64,000 nucleotides of DNA from JAUVPB01 sp965223695 (GCA_965223695.1 CBDCXJ010000034.1:62001-126000), one strand, 5' to 3'; positions 37,184-45,588 are shown, numbered from the stretch's first letter. The notes: generated by a model from the letters alone, not told the origin. Made by a program: numbers and translations.

Positions 37184-37610
37184 GTGACCACCTATTCCGT
37201 GAGGCGAACGATCCAGGCCGAGCCGGATGCGATCTGGGGCCTTCTGACCGACGCAGGCAGCTACCCGACGTGGAACCCGAGCGTAATCGGGATCGAGGGC
37301 ACGATCGGGCCCGGAGAGCGAATCAAGCTGACATCGACCGTTAACCCGAAGCGCGCATTCAAGCTGACGGTCGAGCAATATTCACCCCCGCGGACCACGA
37401 TCTGGGCGGACGGCATGCCGCTTGGGCTGTTCAAGGGCGTGCGGGACATACACGCTCACACCGGAGGCGAGCGGGGCAATCGAGTTCGCGATGGAAGAGG
37501 TGTTTTCGGGTCTCCTCGAGCCGCTGATCTCGAAGAGCATCCCCGACATGACTGAGTCGTTCGAGCAGTTCGCCGACGGACTCAAGCACGCGGCCGAGGC
37601 CCAGCCCTGA
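37184..37610 (+). CDS. SRPBCC/START-like domain protein (frameshifted)
   Basis: About 141 residues after repair, from GTG 37184 with GAGAGG upstream. SVRRTIQAEPDAIWGLLTDAGSYPTWNPSVIGIEGTIGPGERIKLTSTVNPKRAFKLTV is the opening of a polyketide-cyclase/SRPBCC hydrophobic-pocket domain. At 37443-37445 (GGG) the frame shifts. Dropping one G continues VRTYTLTPEASGAIEFAMEEVFSGLLEPLISKSIPDM...SFEQFADGLK, the expected C-terminal helix. The stop overlaps the next start (TGATG). It probably binds a hydrophobic ligand and is the first gene of an ArsR operon. Confidence 0.7.
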
Positions 37611-37939
37611 TGGCAGATGCGGTCCGCCGACTCGCGCACGACCCGTTCGACGCGCTGGGCGACCCGAATCGCCAGGCGATTGTCGAGAGCCTCGCCGACG
37701 GCGACAAGTCGGTGCGTGAGATCGCCGAGGAGCTGCCGATCAGCCGACCCGCGGTCTCGCGACACCTGCGGCTGCTCAGGGAAGCTGGACTCGTTCAGAG
37801 TCGCGCCGAGGGCACTCGACGCGTGTACCGGCTTAACGATGAGGGCGTCGCGGCCGTCGCCACATACCTCGAGGAGGTCTGGGGTGAGGCTGCCGCCCGG
37901 TTTCGGATCGCCGCCGAGAATCTGAGCGAGCGCGAGTGA
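37610..37939 (+). CDS. ArsR-family winged-helix regulator
   Basis: 109 residues. DPFDALGDPNRQAIVESLADGDKSVREIAEELPISRPAVSRHLRLLREAGLVQSRAEGTRRVYRL is a complete ArsR winged helix with the recognition helix SRPAVSRHLRLL and the wing EGTRRVYRL. The CxCxxC metal site of classic ArsR/SmtB is missing, as in the subgroup that pairs with SRPBCC proteins. It overlaps both SRPBCC neighbours (TGATG and GTGA). It likely represses its own operon at the palindrome 37150-37165. Confidence 0.92.
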   Translation: MADAVRRLAHDPFDALGDPNRQAIVESLADGDKSVREIAEELPISRPAVSRHLRLLREAGLVQSRAEGTRRVYRLNDEGVAAVATYLEEVWGEAAARFRIAAENLSERE

Positions 37940-38370
37940 TAGAGCCGCTTGTCGTCGAATTCGAGGTCGACGCAACGCCGGCGCACGCGTTCGACGTCTG
38001 GACGGCTCGCCCGACGCTCTGGTGGCCGCGCAGCCACACGGTGACAAGGGACCCGGAGGCGACGATCGTCTTCGAGCCATTCGGCGGCGGGCGCGTGTTC
38101 GAGCGCGGCTCTGATGGAAGGGAGCACCACTGGGGCGAGATCGTCGACTGGCAGCCTCCGACACGACTCGCGTTCCTCTGGCATCTCTTCTTCGCGCGAA
38201 GCGAGGCGACCGAGGTCGTCGTGAGCTTCAGCGCTCGCGACAACGGAACGCAGGTGCGCATCGAGCAGACCGGCTTCGAGCGACTCGGCGAGCCCGCAGG
38301 CACCGAGCGGCGCACGCGCACCAAGAAGGCATGGTCGGTGATTGCCGAGATTTACCGCGAGGCCCTGTAG
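37936..38370 (+). CDS. SRPBCC (AHSA1-like) protein
   Basis: 144 residues from GTG 37936, overlapping the ArsR stop by 4 bases. VVEFEVDATPAHAFDVWTARPTLWWPRSHTVTRDPEATIVFEPFGGGRVFERGSDGREHHWGEIVDWQPPTRLAFLWHL is the AHSA1/Hsp90-activator-like SRPBCC fold, ending RTRTKKAWSVIAEIYREAL. ArsR-SRPBCC pairs are common in actinobacteria. The ligand is unknown. Confidence 0.85.
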   Translation: MIEPLVVEFEVDATPAHAFDVWTARPTLWWPRSHTVTRDPEATIVFEPFGGGRVFERGSDGREHHWGEIVDWQPPTRLAFLWHLFFARSEATEVVVSFSARDNGTQVRIEQTGFERLGEPAGTERRTRTKKAWSVIAEIYREAL

Positions 38371-38378
38371 ATCGGTCG

Positions 38379-39089
38379 CTAGCTCGGCTTGATGACGAGC
38401 GATGCGATCTCGGCCTGGCCGTTCGGGCCGTGCATCTCGATCTCGAAGATGCCCTCGAACTCGGTGTGTACGTCGAACCTGGCGTCGCTACCCGGGCCGA
38501 CGCTCTTCGTTACGTCGATGCCGTGCAGATGCACTTCACCCGCGGTGTCGGAGCTAACGGTGAACCTGGCCTTCTCGCCCTTCTTCACCGTGATCTTGGT
38601 CACGCCGTCGACCGGCTCACCACCGACGACTTCGATAACGGGGCGCGTGTCGGCAACGACCGGCTCCACCGGCTCGCTGGCCGGCGGCTCGCTCTCCGAC
38701 GCGGGCTCGTCCTCATGTCCTTTGTCACCGGGCACCGCGTCGACGTGTTCGGGCTCGTCGCCGGTGCCTTCGTCAGCGGGCGCCTCCTCGAGCCCTTCCG
38801 CGTGCTCCTCGCCCGCCGCATCCTCATCGTGGCCGGCGCCCTCATGATCCGGGCCGCCCGGCTCGTCGCTGTGCTCGCCCTCGATCGCCTCGTCGCTGTC
38901 TGCAGCGTAGGCAGCTTCGCCAGGGTCGCTGGCCGGCTCGGCCGGCGGAAGTGACTCGGCCGGGGGCGCCGAAGCAGCTGGCGCCGACGACTCTCCGCCG
39001 CACGCCGCGACTGCGAGGCTCAACGCCGCGAGGGTCACTGCCGTCGCGGCCGTCACATACAGCGAGCGCATAGTCAACTTTCGGGGCAT
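38379..39089 (-). CDS. Lipoprotein with C-terminal cupredoxin-like domain
   Basis: 236 residues. The signal (SLYVTAATAVTLAALSLAVAAC) is a lipobox. Residues 30-150 are a very acidic, His-containing, low-complexity region (HSDEPGGPDHEGAGHDEDAAGEEHAEG), which may collect metal. The last 90 residues (PVIEVVGGEPVDGVTKITVKKGEKARFTVSSDTAGEVHLHGIDVTKSVGPGSDARFDVHTEFEGIFEIEMHG) resemble a cupredoxin-like fold with His and Met at possible metal positions but no Cys. It is lipid-anchored outside the cell. A cytochrome c gene is next on the same strand, upstream. Confidence 0.7.
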   Translation of the reverse strand: MPRKLTMRSLYVTAATAVTLAALSLAVAACGGESSAPAASAPPAESLPPAEPASDPGEAAYAADSDEAIEGEHSDEPGGPDHEGAGHDEDAAGEEHAEGLEEAPADEGTGDEPEHVDAVPGDKGHEDEPASESEPPASEPVEPVVADTRPVIEVVGGEPVDGVTKITVKKGEKARFTVSSDTAGEVHLHGIDVTKSVGPGSDARFDVHTEFEGIFEIEMHGPNGQAEIASLVIKPS

Positions 39090-39184
39090 GTTCGATCACA
39101 TGTTGCCATCGGCCCCGCGACGCGGCGCCTGTACCTAACGCGCCCATAACGCGACGCCGCACGCAGGCTCCTATAGAAATGGCG

Positions 39185-39550
39185 CTAGGGGAGCGAGGTA
39201 CGCGTGTATTCGACGACGGCGGCAATCTCCTCGTCAGAGAGCAGCCCGCCGAACGCAGGCATGCCGCCGCGCCCGTTCGCCACCACGGCGATCTCGTCGG
39301 CGACCTGCGGGAATCGCTCGAGCACCCGGCCCGTCCTGATCGGCGGCCCGAGGCCGCCCGATCCATCGCCGCCGTGGCAACCGGCGCAACTCGCGCCATA
39401 GAGCGCGGCGGCGTTGACGTCAGCGGGAACGTCGGTGTCGGCGACCAGCGCCGGCGGCGGCGTGGGGTCATTGGTGAACAGCATCACGATCGCGAAGATG
39501 AGGATCACAGCGGTGCCGATTTGAACGACGCCAACAGCGGCGCGCCACAT
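39185..39550 (-). CDS. Membrane-anchored c-type cytochrome
   Basis: 121 residues from ATG 39550. An N-terminal membrane anchor (WRAAVGVVQIGTAVILIFAIVMLF) is followed by one cytochrome c domain. The heme motif is CAGCHGGDGSGGLGPPI (CxxCH), and the distal Met lies in NGRGGMPAFGGLLSDEEIAAVVEYTRT. This is the class I mono-heme type that shuttles electrons at the outer membrane face. The ATG overlaps the stop of the upstream membrane protein gene, so the two are coupled. Confidence 0.88.
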   Translation of the reverse strand: MWRAAVGVVQIGTAVILIFAIVMLFTNDPTPPPALVADTDVPADVNAAALYGASCAGCHGGDGSGGLGPPIRTGRVLERFPQVADEIAVVANGRGGMPAFGGLLSDEEIAAVVEYTRTSLP

Positions 39551-40112
39551 CAGAACTCGGCTCCGAAGTTGTCGAAGAACCAGACCGAGCTCGTGAGCCA
39601 GACCACGACGAGCACCGTGAACAGCAGGCCTCCCGCGACAGGAAGGGCCCATCCCGGCATCTTGCGCGAGCGGACGACCACGACCTTCGTGGCGAAGGCG
39701 CCATAGAAGATGCAGCCAAAGACCGAGTGCCAGAACCGACGCGACTCGCCGATGTCGCCCTCGAAGCCGAGTGCCCAGAGGCAGTGGTAGGCGACCGGGA
39801 TGCTGGCGAGGAGCGCAAGACTGCCGAAGATGCGATGCGTCGAGCCAAGCCAGGCAGGCGGCTTGCCCACGAGCGGCAGCCTCCCCAGATCCAGAGAGCC
39901 GACAGCACCTGAAGGACGCCGAACAACACGGCGAGGGTCGTCATCCACGCCTTCATGTGCAGCGTCGTCGAGAAGAACCACTGAACCGTGGTCTCTGAGG
40001 CCGGATCGTGGACACTGCCGTAGACACCTGCCAGCAGCGCAACGAGCGCACCGAAGAGCAGGGCTGCGCCGAACAGGATCTCGGGCTTCCGCTGGAGTCC
40101 GGCAGTCGGCAT
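39550..40112 (-). CDS. DUF6529-like membrane protein, partner of cytochrome c (frameshifted)
   Basis: About 187 residues after repair, start ATG 40112. Helices ILFGAALLFGALVALLAGVYG and MKAWMTTLAVLFGVLQVLSALWIWG are read in one frame, then four C at 39883-39886 shift it. Dropping one base continues RLPLVGKPPAWLGSTHRIFGSLALLASIPVAYHCLWALGF, GESRRFWHSVFGCIFYGAFATKVVVV and LLFTVLVVVWLTSSVWFFDNFG. The conserved His in STHRIFG, AYHCLW and RFWHSVFG suit a b-heme membrane protein. It overlaps the cytochrome c gene, so the pair likely forms a small electron-transfer unit. The family name is from memory. Confidence 0.65.
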
Positions 40113-40305
40113 CAGGATCCGATCGAGCAGCGGCAGCCTAGTCGAGTCACGCGAAGCCTGATTCCGCGCTGCGCTCCGCTTTGTGCGCTGGGATACACCC
40201 TTGGTGCCGCTTACCGCTAGACAGTGGCGGGCCGGCGCGCTTGCTCGTCGGCGCGCCCGGTCTGACGAGCCGCTGGCGTGCTCCGCGGCACCGCGTCTGC
40301 CGACC

Positions 40306-40332
40306 TCAAGTTCGAGAAGGCTGGGTCGACTA
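40306..40332 (+). promoter_or_regulatory. Sigma-28-type promoter of the flgF operon
   Basis: TCAAGTTC (40306-40313), 11 bases, GTCGACTA (40325-40332), followed by CCCGG. It matches the FliA/sigma-28 layout (TAAAGTTT-N11-GCCGATAA). The flgF start is about 48 bases downstream, across a C16 run. Confidence 0.7.
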
Positions 40333-40351
40333 CCCGGCTGTTGACGGGCGT

Positions 40352-40367
40352 CCCCCCCCCCCCCCCC
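40352..40367 (+). repeat. Homopolymer run of 16 C in the flgF leader
   Basis: Sixteen consecutive C between the sigma-28-type -10 box and the flgF start codon, so inside the predicted 5' untranslated region. The next longest run noticed in the window is seven. Such tracts slip during replication and can vary in length, but they are also read badly by sequencers, so the true length is uncertain. Confidence 0.85.
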
Positions 40368-40380
40368 GTTTTCGACCACC

Positions 40381-41112
40381 TTGGAACGCGGTCTTTTCAT
40401 AGCAGCTTCAGGCATGCTCGCTGAGCTCGAGCGCCAGCAGCGGATCGCCAACGATCTCGCGAACGCGTCGACAGCGGGCTACAAGCGCGATCGCGTGTCC
40501 CAGCAGGGCTTCGGCGAGCTGCTTCTCAGCAACCAGGCCACGGGAGAGAGGGTCGGCGCGCTGGGCAGCGGCCCGGCCAGTATCACTGTCGAGACCGACA
40601 TGACCCAGGCCGCGTTGCGCGACACCGGCGAGCCGCTGACGGTCGCGCTGCAGGGAGAAGGCGCGTTCGCCGTCGAGACGCCTGCTGGCCCGCAGTACAC
40701 ACGCGATGGCCAGTTCCGGCTCGACGGAGCCGGACGCCTGGTAACGGCTAAGGGCTTTGCCGTGCTCGGCGAGGGCGGCGCCGAGATCGTCGTCCGCGGT
40801 TCGGGTCCGATCACGATCTCTGAGGACGGCACCGTTACGCGCGACGGCAGGCTCGCCGGCCAGCTCGGGGTCGTCGGCCTGAGTGGCGTGAGCAAGAGCA
40901 GCGACGACCTGCTCTCGGGCACACCCGGGCCGCGACCCGCCGGGACCACGGTTGAGCAGGGCAAGCTCGAGGCCTCGTCCGTCAACTCCGCGCGGGCGAT
41001 GGTCGACATGATGACCTCGCTGCGAGCGTTCGAGGCCTCACAGCGAGCGGTACGAGCTATCGACCAGACGCTTGCCCGCGGGATCAGGGCTGCCTCGGCG
41101 AGCGGCAGATGA
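40381..41112 (+). CDS. flgF: Flagellar basal-body rod protein FlgF
   Basis: 243 residues, starting at TTG 40381 (no better start; no clear ribosome site because of the C-run). The N-terminus ERGLFIAASGMLAELERQQRIANDLANASTAGYKR is the rod/hook signature, and the C-terminus EQGKLEASSVNSARAMVDMMTSLRAFEASQRAVRAIDQTL is the flg_bbr_C motif. The middle DTGEPLTVALQGEGAFAVETPAGPQYTRDGQF matches the FlgE/F/G D1 region. It builds the proximal rod. It opens the cluster, and flgG starts 1 base after it. Confidence 0.9.
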   Translation: MERGLFIAASGMLAELERQQRIANDLANASTAGYKRDRVSQQGFGELLLSNQATGERVGALGSGPASITVETDMTQAALRDTGEPLTVALQGEGAFAVETPAGPQYTRDGQFRLDGAGRLVTAKGFAVLGEGGAEIVVRGSGPITISEDGTVTRDGRLAGQLGVVGLSGVSKSSDDLLSGTPGPRPAGTTVEQGKLEASSVNSARAMVDMMTSLRAFEASQRAVRAIDQTLARGIRAASASGR

Positions 41113-41113
41113 G

Positions 41114-41830
41114 ATGACCATTTTCAAGGGCATCAACACCGCCGCCACGGGCCTGATGGCTCATCAGGCTCGGCTGGAAGCCATCGCTCACGACATCTCC
41201 AACATCTCGACCACGGGCTACAAAGCAACCCGGATCGCGTTTCAGGAGCTCGTCGACGCAGACGGCTCAGGAGCCGGCTCAGCGTCGATCGAGCTCGGCC
41301 TGTCGCTTCGACCCGGCGCGTTCGTCGACAGCCAGTACCCGCTCGACGTGGCGATCGATGGCCCGGGCTTTCTGCAGATAAGCCGAGCCGACGGCTCGAT
41401 CGCGCTCACACGGGCTGGCGAGTTGCGCCTCGACGCAAACGGCGCGATCGTGACAGCTGCGGGCGATCGCCTCGTACCCCCAGTGACGCTGCCGCAGGGA
41501 ACAGCTGCCAGCGCAGTCGAGATCGCACCCAACGGTGCGCTGTCGGCCAACGGGCAGGCGCTAGGGCGAATCGAGCTGGTCGAGGTTCCTGCGCCAAGCG
41601 CCCTGAGCGCGGTGTCCGGCAACCTGTTCGCGCCGACCGAGGCAAGCGGTGCGCCGACCGCAAGCTCCTCCTCGACCCTCATGCAGGGGATGGTCGAGCG
41701 CTCGAACGTCGATCTGGCCACGGCGATGGTCGAGATGATCGCTGCGCAGCGCGCCTTCCAGCTGGCCAGCCGAGCGGTCAAGACGCAGGACCAGCTGATG
41801 ATGATCACCAACCAGATACGGCGGTTCTGA
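41114..41830 (+). CDS. flgG: Flagellar distal rod protein FlgG
   Basis: 238 residues from ATG 41114. INTAATGLMAHQARLEAIAHDISNISTTGYKATRIAFQEL is the N-terminal rod motif. DVAIDGPGFLQISRADGSIALTRAGELRLDANGAIVTAAGDRLVPPVTLP is the conserved FlgG core, and VERSNVDLATAMVEMIAAQRAFQLASRAVKTQDQLMMITNQIRR the C-terminal coiled coil. It makes the distal rod (in species without P/L rings, through the peptidoglycan). The spacing of 1-3 bases on both sides indicates a single mRNA. Confidence 0.92.
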   Translation: MTIFKGINTAATGLMAHQARLEAIAHDISNISTTGYKATRIAFQELVDADGSGAGSASIELGLSLRPGAFVDSQYPLDVAIDGPGFLQISRADGSIALTRAGELRLDANGAIVTAAGDRLVPPVTLPQGTAASAVEIAPNGALSANGQALGRIELVEVPAPSALSAVSGNLFAPTEASGAPTASSSSTLMQGMVERSNVDLATAMVEMIAAQRAFQLASRAVKTQDQLMMITNQIRRF

Positions 41831-41833
41831 GTC

Positions 41834-42223
41834 GTGCTACCGCCGGTCGACGCTAGCCAGCTGCCCGCCGAGATCCGCGACGCAAGTCGCGATGCCCAGC
41901 GGGCATACCTGGCGGCGCTCGGGTTCGAGCAGATCCTGGTGCGACAGCTTGCGCAGACAATGCTCGAGTCGGTCGATTCCGACGAATCCAACGCGACGGC
42001 ATCCGTGTACCGCCAGATGCTGCCCGATGCGCTCGCCGAAGGCATCGCGGCGGGCGGCGGTATCGGGCTGGCGCCGGAGCTGTACAAGTCGATCGCCCAG
42101 CATCAGGGATCGAGTCGGTCTGCGCGAGCACGATCTGCAGTAGCCGCTGCGTCGAGCGAACCGCGAGCAAGACACCGAGGCCGTACTCGCTCAGCTGGGC
42201 GAAGTGCAAGCAGAGCTCGGTAA
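41834..42223 (+). CDS. flgJ: FlgJ-like rod-binding protein (no muramidase domain)
   Basis: 129 residues from GTG 41834. FEQILVRQLAQTMLESVDSDES is the rod-binding opening and SVYRQMLPDALAEGIAAGGGIGLAPELYKSIA the hallmark FlgJ N-domain. After that the sequence turns Arg/Ser-rich (about 38 residues that overlap flgN), so the real end may be near 42100 with a base error behind it. There is no lytic domain, as in many Gram-positive type FlgJ proteins. It caps the growing rod. Confidence 0.75.
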   Translation: MLPPVDASQLPAEIRDASRDAQRAYLAALGFEQILVRQLAQTMLESVDSDESNATASVYRQMLPDALAEGIAAGGGIGLAPELYKSIAQHQGSSRSARARSAVAAASSEPRARHRGRTRSAGRSASRAR

Positions 42224-42554
42224 CCGCGCGCAGCTCGAGCAGGAACGCGATCTGCTCATCCGAGACACCGCGATGCGGCTCGGCGTCACGCCCGAGGAGG
42301 TCACGCTCGAGGCCATGCTCGCGACGGCCGACGCCGACAACGCCAGCCGCGCACGCGCTCTCAGCGCCGAGCTCCGCGGCCTGCTCGGCGAGATCGAGCG
42401 CGTCCACGACCAGAACCGCGTCTTGATTCGCCAGGAGCTGAGCTTTCTCGGCCACCTGATGCGCGTCCTTTCCGGCACGCCACAGGGTTCGTACTCGCCG
42501 TTCGGCGAGACGCCGATGCCGCAGGCAACCAACGCAGTCGACACGAGGGCATGA
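42204..42554 (+). CDS. flgN: FlgN-like chaperone for FlgK/FlgL
   Basis: 116 residues from GTG 42204, shorter than the usual 140-160. The helix VQAELGNRAQLEQERDLLIRDTAMRLGVTPEEVTLEAML and the following long coiled-coil helix (SAELRGLLGEIERVHDQNRVLIRQELSFLGHLMRVL) are FlgN-like. Upstream, the same frame reads LRRANREQDTEAVLAQLGE back to an in-frame TAG at about 42133, with LREHDLQ before that stop, so the coding signal extends further than the nearest start codon allows. FlgN escorts the hook-junction proteins, and flgK and flgL follow directly. Confidence 0.7.
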   Translation: MQAELGNRAQLEQERDLLIRDTAMRLGVTPEEVTLEAMLATADADNASRARALSAELRGLLGEIERVHDQNRVLIRQELSFLGHLMRVLSGTPQGSYSPFGETPMPQATNAVDTRA

Positions 42555-42561
42555 CGGCGAG

Positions 42562-43962
42562 ATGACGACGACCTCGACCTTCATGGGCCTCCAGACCGCT
42601 TTGCGCGGCATCCTCGCCCAGCAGCGCGCACTCGACACGACCGCGCACAACATCGCCAACGCCAACACGGTCGGCTACACGCGCCAGGAAGCGCTGCTGG
42701 CGCCAACGATGCCCTACACCGAGCCCGCGGTCTCGCGCCCGCCGCAGGCCGGCCAGATCGGCACCGGCGTCGACGTGATCGAGTTTCGGCGGATTCGCGA
42801 CGAGTTCATCGACGTCCAGCTGCGGGCACAGACCATGCGCCGCGGCCACGCGGAGGCACGCCGCGACGGTCTCGAGCAGATCGAGCTGGCGCTCAACGAG
42901 CCCTCCGACGCTGGTGTCGGCTCGCTCCTTGCCCGCTACTGGGCCGCCTGGCAGGACGTCTCCAATACGCCCGAAGACACCGCGACACGCCAGGCCCTCC
43001 TTCAGGGAGCCGCCGCGCTCGGCGATGGCTTCCGCAACCTCGACACGCAGCTCGCAACGCTTGCCTCGCAGACCGGCCAGAACGTCACGCTGACGATCGA
43101 CGAGATCAACTCGCTTGCGAGCGACCTCCGCGACCTGAACGACTCGATCGGGCGCGCGTTCGTCGTTGGCGACCGGCCGAACGATCTCCTCGACCAACGC
43201 GATCTGTTGCTCGATCGGCTCGGTGAGCTCGGCGCGGTGGTTACCAGCGACGCAGACGGCGATGGCGCGCTGACAGTCACGCTCAACGGCGTCACGCTCG
43301 TCGACGACCTGACCGCCTACACGGTGAGTGAGAGCGGTGGCAATCTCGAGAACCTCGCGCTAGCCGAGAGCGTCAGCCTCGCCGGCAAAATGGGCAAACT
43401 CGCCGGCCTCGTGGAGCTACGCGACACGACGATTCCGTCCTACCGGACCCAGCTGAACGCGGTCGCCGCCGAACTCATCGCCCAGACCAACGCGCTGCAC
43501 GCCACCGGGTTCGATCTGAACGGCGCGGGCGGCGGTGCCTTCTTCACCGGAGCGGGTGCCGCGGACATCGACGTCAGCGCTGCGCTGATTGCCGCACCGG
43601 CTCTCGTTGCAGCATCGAGCAACGGTCAGCCCGGCAACGCTGACAATGCGCTCGCGCTGGCTGCGCTCCGCACCACGGCACTCGCCGTCCTCGGCGGCGC
43701 GACCATCGACGACTCCTACCAGCAGCTCGTCACGACCATTGGCTCCGACGCCCGCGAGGCAATGCGCAGCTTCGACAACGCGACGATCCTGAGCGACGGT
43801 CTCGATGACCGACGCCAGTCGGTTTCGGGTGTATCTCTCGACGAGGAGATGGCCAGTCTCGTGCGCTACCAGCGCGCATATCAGGCATCGGCGCGAGCCC
43901 TCTCGGCCATGGACGAGATGATCGACATCCTTGTCAACCGCACCGGGAGAGTCGGGCTGTGA
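42562..43962 (+). CDS. flgK: Flagellar hook-associated protein 1 (FlgK)
   Basis: 466 residues. FMGLQTALRGILAQQRALDTTAHNIANANTVGYTRQEALL is the FlgK N-terminal motif with NTxGYTRQ. VIEFRRIRDEFIDVQLRAQ and LLARYWAAWQDVSNTPEDTATRQALLQGA follow as expected. The C-terminus VSGVSLDEEMASLVRYQRAYQASARALSAMDEMIDILVNRTGRVG is the flg_bbr_C motif. It is short, so the exposed D2/D3 part is reduced. FlgK joins hook and filament. It overlaps flgL by 4 bases. Confidence 0.95.
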   Translation: MTTTSTFMGLQTALRGILAQQRALDTTAHNIANANTVGYTRQEALLAPTMPYTEPAVSRPPQAGQIGTGVDVIEFRRIRDEFIDVQLRAQTMRRGHAEARRDGLEQIELALNEPSDAGVGSLLARYWAAWQDVSNTPEDTATRQALLQGAAALGDGFRNLDTQLATLASQTGQNVTLTIDEINSLASDLRDLNDSIGRAFVVGDRPNDLLDQRDLLLDRLGELGAVVTSDADGDGALTVTLNGVTLVDDLTAYTVSESGGNLENLALAESVSLAGKMGKLAGLVELRDTTIPSYRTQLNAVAAELIAQTNALHATGFDLNGAGGGAFFTGAGAADIDVSAALIAAPALVAASSNGQPGNADNALALAALRTTALAVLGGATIDDSYQQLVTTIGSDAREAMRSFDNATILSDGLDDRRQSVSGVSLDEEMASLVRYQRAYQASARALSAMDEMIDILVNRTGRVGL

Positions 43963-44852
43963 GCGGTCGCATTACCCAGGTGATGACATCGCGCTCGATC
44001 CTCGCCGATCTTCAGACGGTGGCGAACCAGCTCGATCAAACTCAGCGGAAGCTCTCGTCGGGCAAGGAGCTCACACGCCCGTCTGACAACCCCTTCGCCG
44101 TAGCACGCGCCCTCGACTACCGGGCCGAGCTCGCCGCGTCAGCCAAGCACCAGGACAACGTCTCAGAGGCCAACTCCTGGCAGGCCATCACCGACGTCGC
44201 ACTGGCCAACATCGGTGACCTCACCCAGCGCGCCCGCGAGCTCGTCATCCAGGCCTCGAACGACACGATCGGCGCCGACGGGCGGGCAGCGATCGCGCTC
44301 GAGGTCGGCACCCTCGTCGAGTCGATCAAGAGCGCGGCCAACGCCCAGTACGCAGGCCGCTACGTCCTCTCCGGCTCGGCCACGCTGACACCGCCGTACA
44401 CGGCCGGCGGGGCCGACACATTCAACGGCAACAGCGACGCGGTCAACCGCGAGATCGGGCCCGGCGTCCAGCTCCAGGTCAACGCCGTCACCGCGACCGT
44501 GATCGGCGACGGATCGACGGGGCTGATCGGCGCGCTTCGCCAGATCGAGGCCAACCTCGTCGCCAACGACGGCGACGCGCTTCGCAACACCGACCTGGCA
44601 GCGATAACGGCGGCGAACGACGCACTCCAGAACGAGCGGGCGGTGGTCGGGGCCCGCACGAACCGACTCGAGGCGGCATCGGGCCGGCTCGGCGAGCTCG
44701 AAGAGGTCAGCCGACGGCTCCTCTCAAACACCGAGGACGCGGACGTGGCCGAAACGCTGATCCGCTACTCGCAGCAGCAGTCCGCGTACCAATCGGCGCT
44801 CCGCGCGGGCGCCCAAATCATGCAGTTGTCCCTCATCGACTTCCTGCGCTAA
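43959..44852 (+). CDS. flgL: Flagellar hook-associated protein 3 (FlgL)
   Basis: 297 residues from GTG 43959. ITQVMTSRSILADLQTVANQLDQTQRKLSSGKELTRPSDNPFAVARALDYRAEL is the flagellin-like N-terminus with SSGKELTRPSDNP. The C-terminus LEEVSRRLLSNTEDADVAETLIRYSQQQSAYQSALRAGAQIMQLSLIDFL is the matching coiled coil. It is the second junction protein between FlgK and the filament. Confidence 0.95.
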   Translation: MSGRITQVMTSRSILADLQTVANQLDQTQRKLSSGKELTRPSDNPFAVARALDYRAELAASAKHQDNVSEANSWQAITDVALANIGDLTQRARELVIQASNDTIGADGRAAIALEVGTLVESIKSAANAQYAGRYVLSGSATLTPPYTAGGADTFNGNSDAVNREIGPGVQLQVNAVTATVIGDGSTGLIGALRQIEANLVANDGDALRNTDLAAITAANDALQNERAVVGARTNRLEAASGRLGELEEVSRRLLSNTEDADVAETLIRYSQQQSAYQSALRAGAQIMQLSLIDFLR

Positions 44853-44872
44853 CCGAAGGAGGCCCACCCACG

Positions 44873-45355
44873 ATGAAAATCCACAGTACGCGATTCGGGT
44901 TGATCGAGATCCGCGATGACGCGGTTCTCAACTTCCCGGAAGGCCTGATCGGCATTCCGGGGACCCGCTACGCGCTGATCGCGGGTTCGGAGGACTCGGC
45001 CTTCTACTGGTTGCACTCCGTCGAGGATCCCGACATTGCATTGCCCGTGACCACGCCGTGGCTCTTCTTTGCCAACTACGAGGTGCGGATCTCTGACGAG
45101 GACGCCCGCCGGCTCGATCTCGAGCGGCCGGAGCAAGCAGACATCCTGGTCGTCGTCAGCGCCGCGCAGGAACTGTCGGAGTTCAGCACGAACCTGGTAG
45201 CGCCGGTGATCATCCACGCGGAGAAGCGAATCGGTCGCCAGATCATGAACGACGTCGGTGGCTACATGGTTCAACAGCCACTCTTCGACGAAGTCGATCA
45301 GGAGCAGGTCGAGCCGCCTTCAACCGGTGTGCCAGTGGCAGCCAAGGCCGACTGA
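44873..45355 (+). CDS. fliW: FliW, CsrA antagonist / flagellin-binding assembly factor
   Basis: 160 residues behind a GGAGG site. STRFGLIEIRDDAVLNFPEGLIGIPGTRYALI and PWLFFANYEVRISDEDARRLDLERPEQADILVVVSAAQELSEFSTNLVAPVIIHAEKRIGRQIM are the FliW signatures. In Bacillus, FliW binds either CsrA or free flagellin, so translation of flagellin is linked to its use. csrA follows 17 bases later and fliC after that, so the complete switch is present. Confidence 0.95.
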   Translation: MKIHSTRFGLIEIRDDAVLNFPEGLIGIPGTRYALIAGSEDSAFYWLHSVEDPDIALPVTTPWLFFANYEVRISDEDARRLDLERPEQADILVVVSAAQELSEFSTNLVAPVIIHAEKRIGRQIMNDVGGYMVQQPLFDEVDQEQVEPPSTGVPVAAKAD

Positions 45356-45372
45356 AGGGAGGGACCCAGCAC

Positions 45373-45588
45373 ATGCTCGTCATCACGCGCAAGGCCGGAG
45401 AGCGGATCTGTCTCGGCGACGAGATCACGATCACAGTCCTCGAGATGGTCGGCTCCACGGTTCGGCTCGGTATCGAAGCCCCCTCCGAGATCCCCGTATA
45501 TAGACACGAGATCTGGGAAGCAGTCAAGGCCGAGAACCGCGACGCCGCAAAGACGGGTAAGGCGAAGCTGCCCTCTCAGAACAGCTAG
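45373..45588 (+). CDS. csrA: Translational regulator CsrA
   Basis: 71 residues. MLVITRKAGERICLGDEITITVLEMVGSTVRLGIEAPSEIPVYRHEIW is the whole CsrA/RsmA core with RKxGE, the beta-strand swap and IPVYRxEI that touches GGA motifs in RNA. The C-terminal tail (AENRDAAKTGKAKLPSQNS) is the longer tail found in FliW-regulated CsrA. It should repress fliC translation by binding the GGA-containing leader. Confidence 0.96.
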   Translation: MLVITRKAGERICLGDEITITVLEMVGSTVRLGIEAPSEIPVYRHEIWEAVKAENRDAAKTGKAKLPSQNS

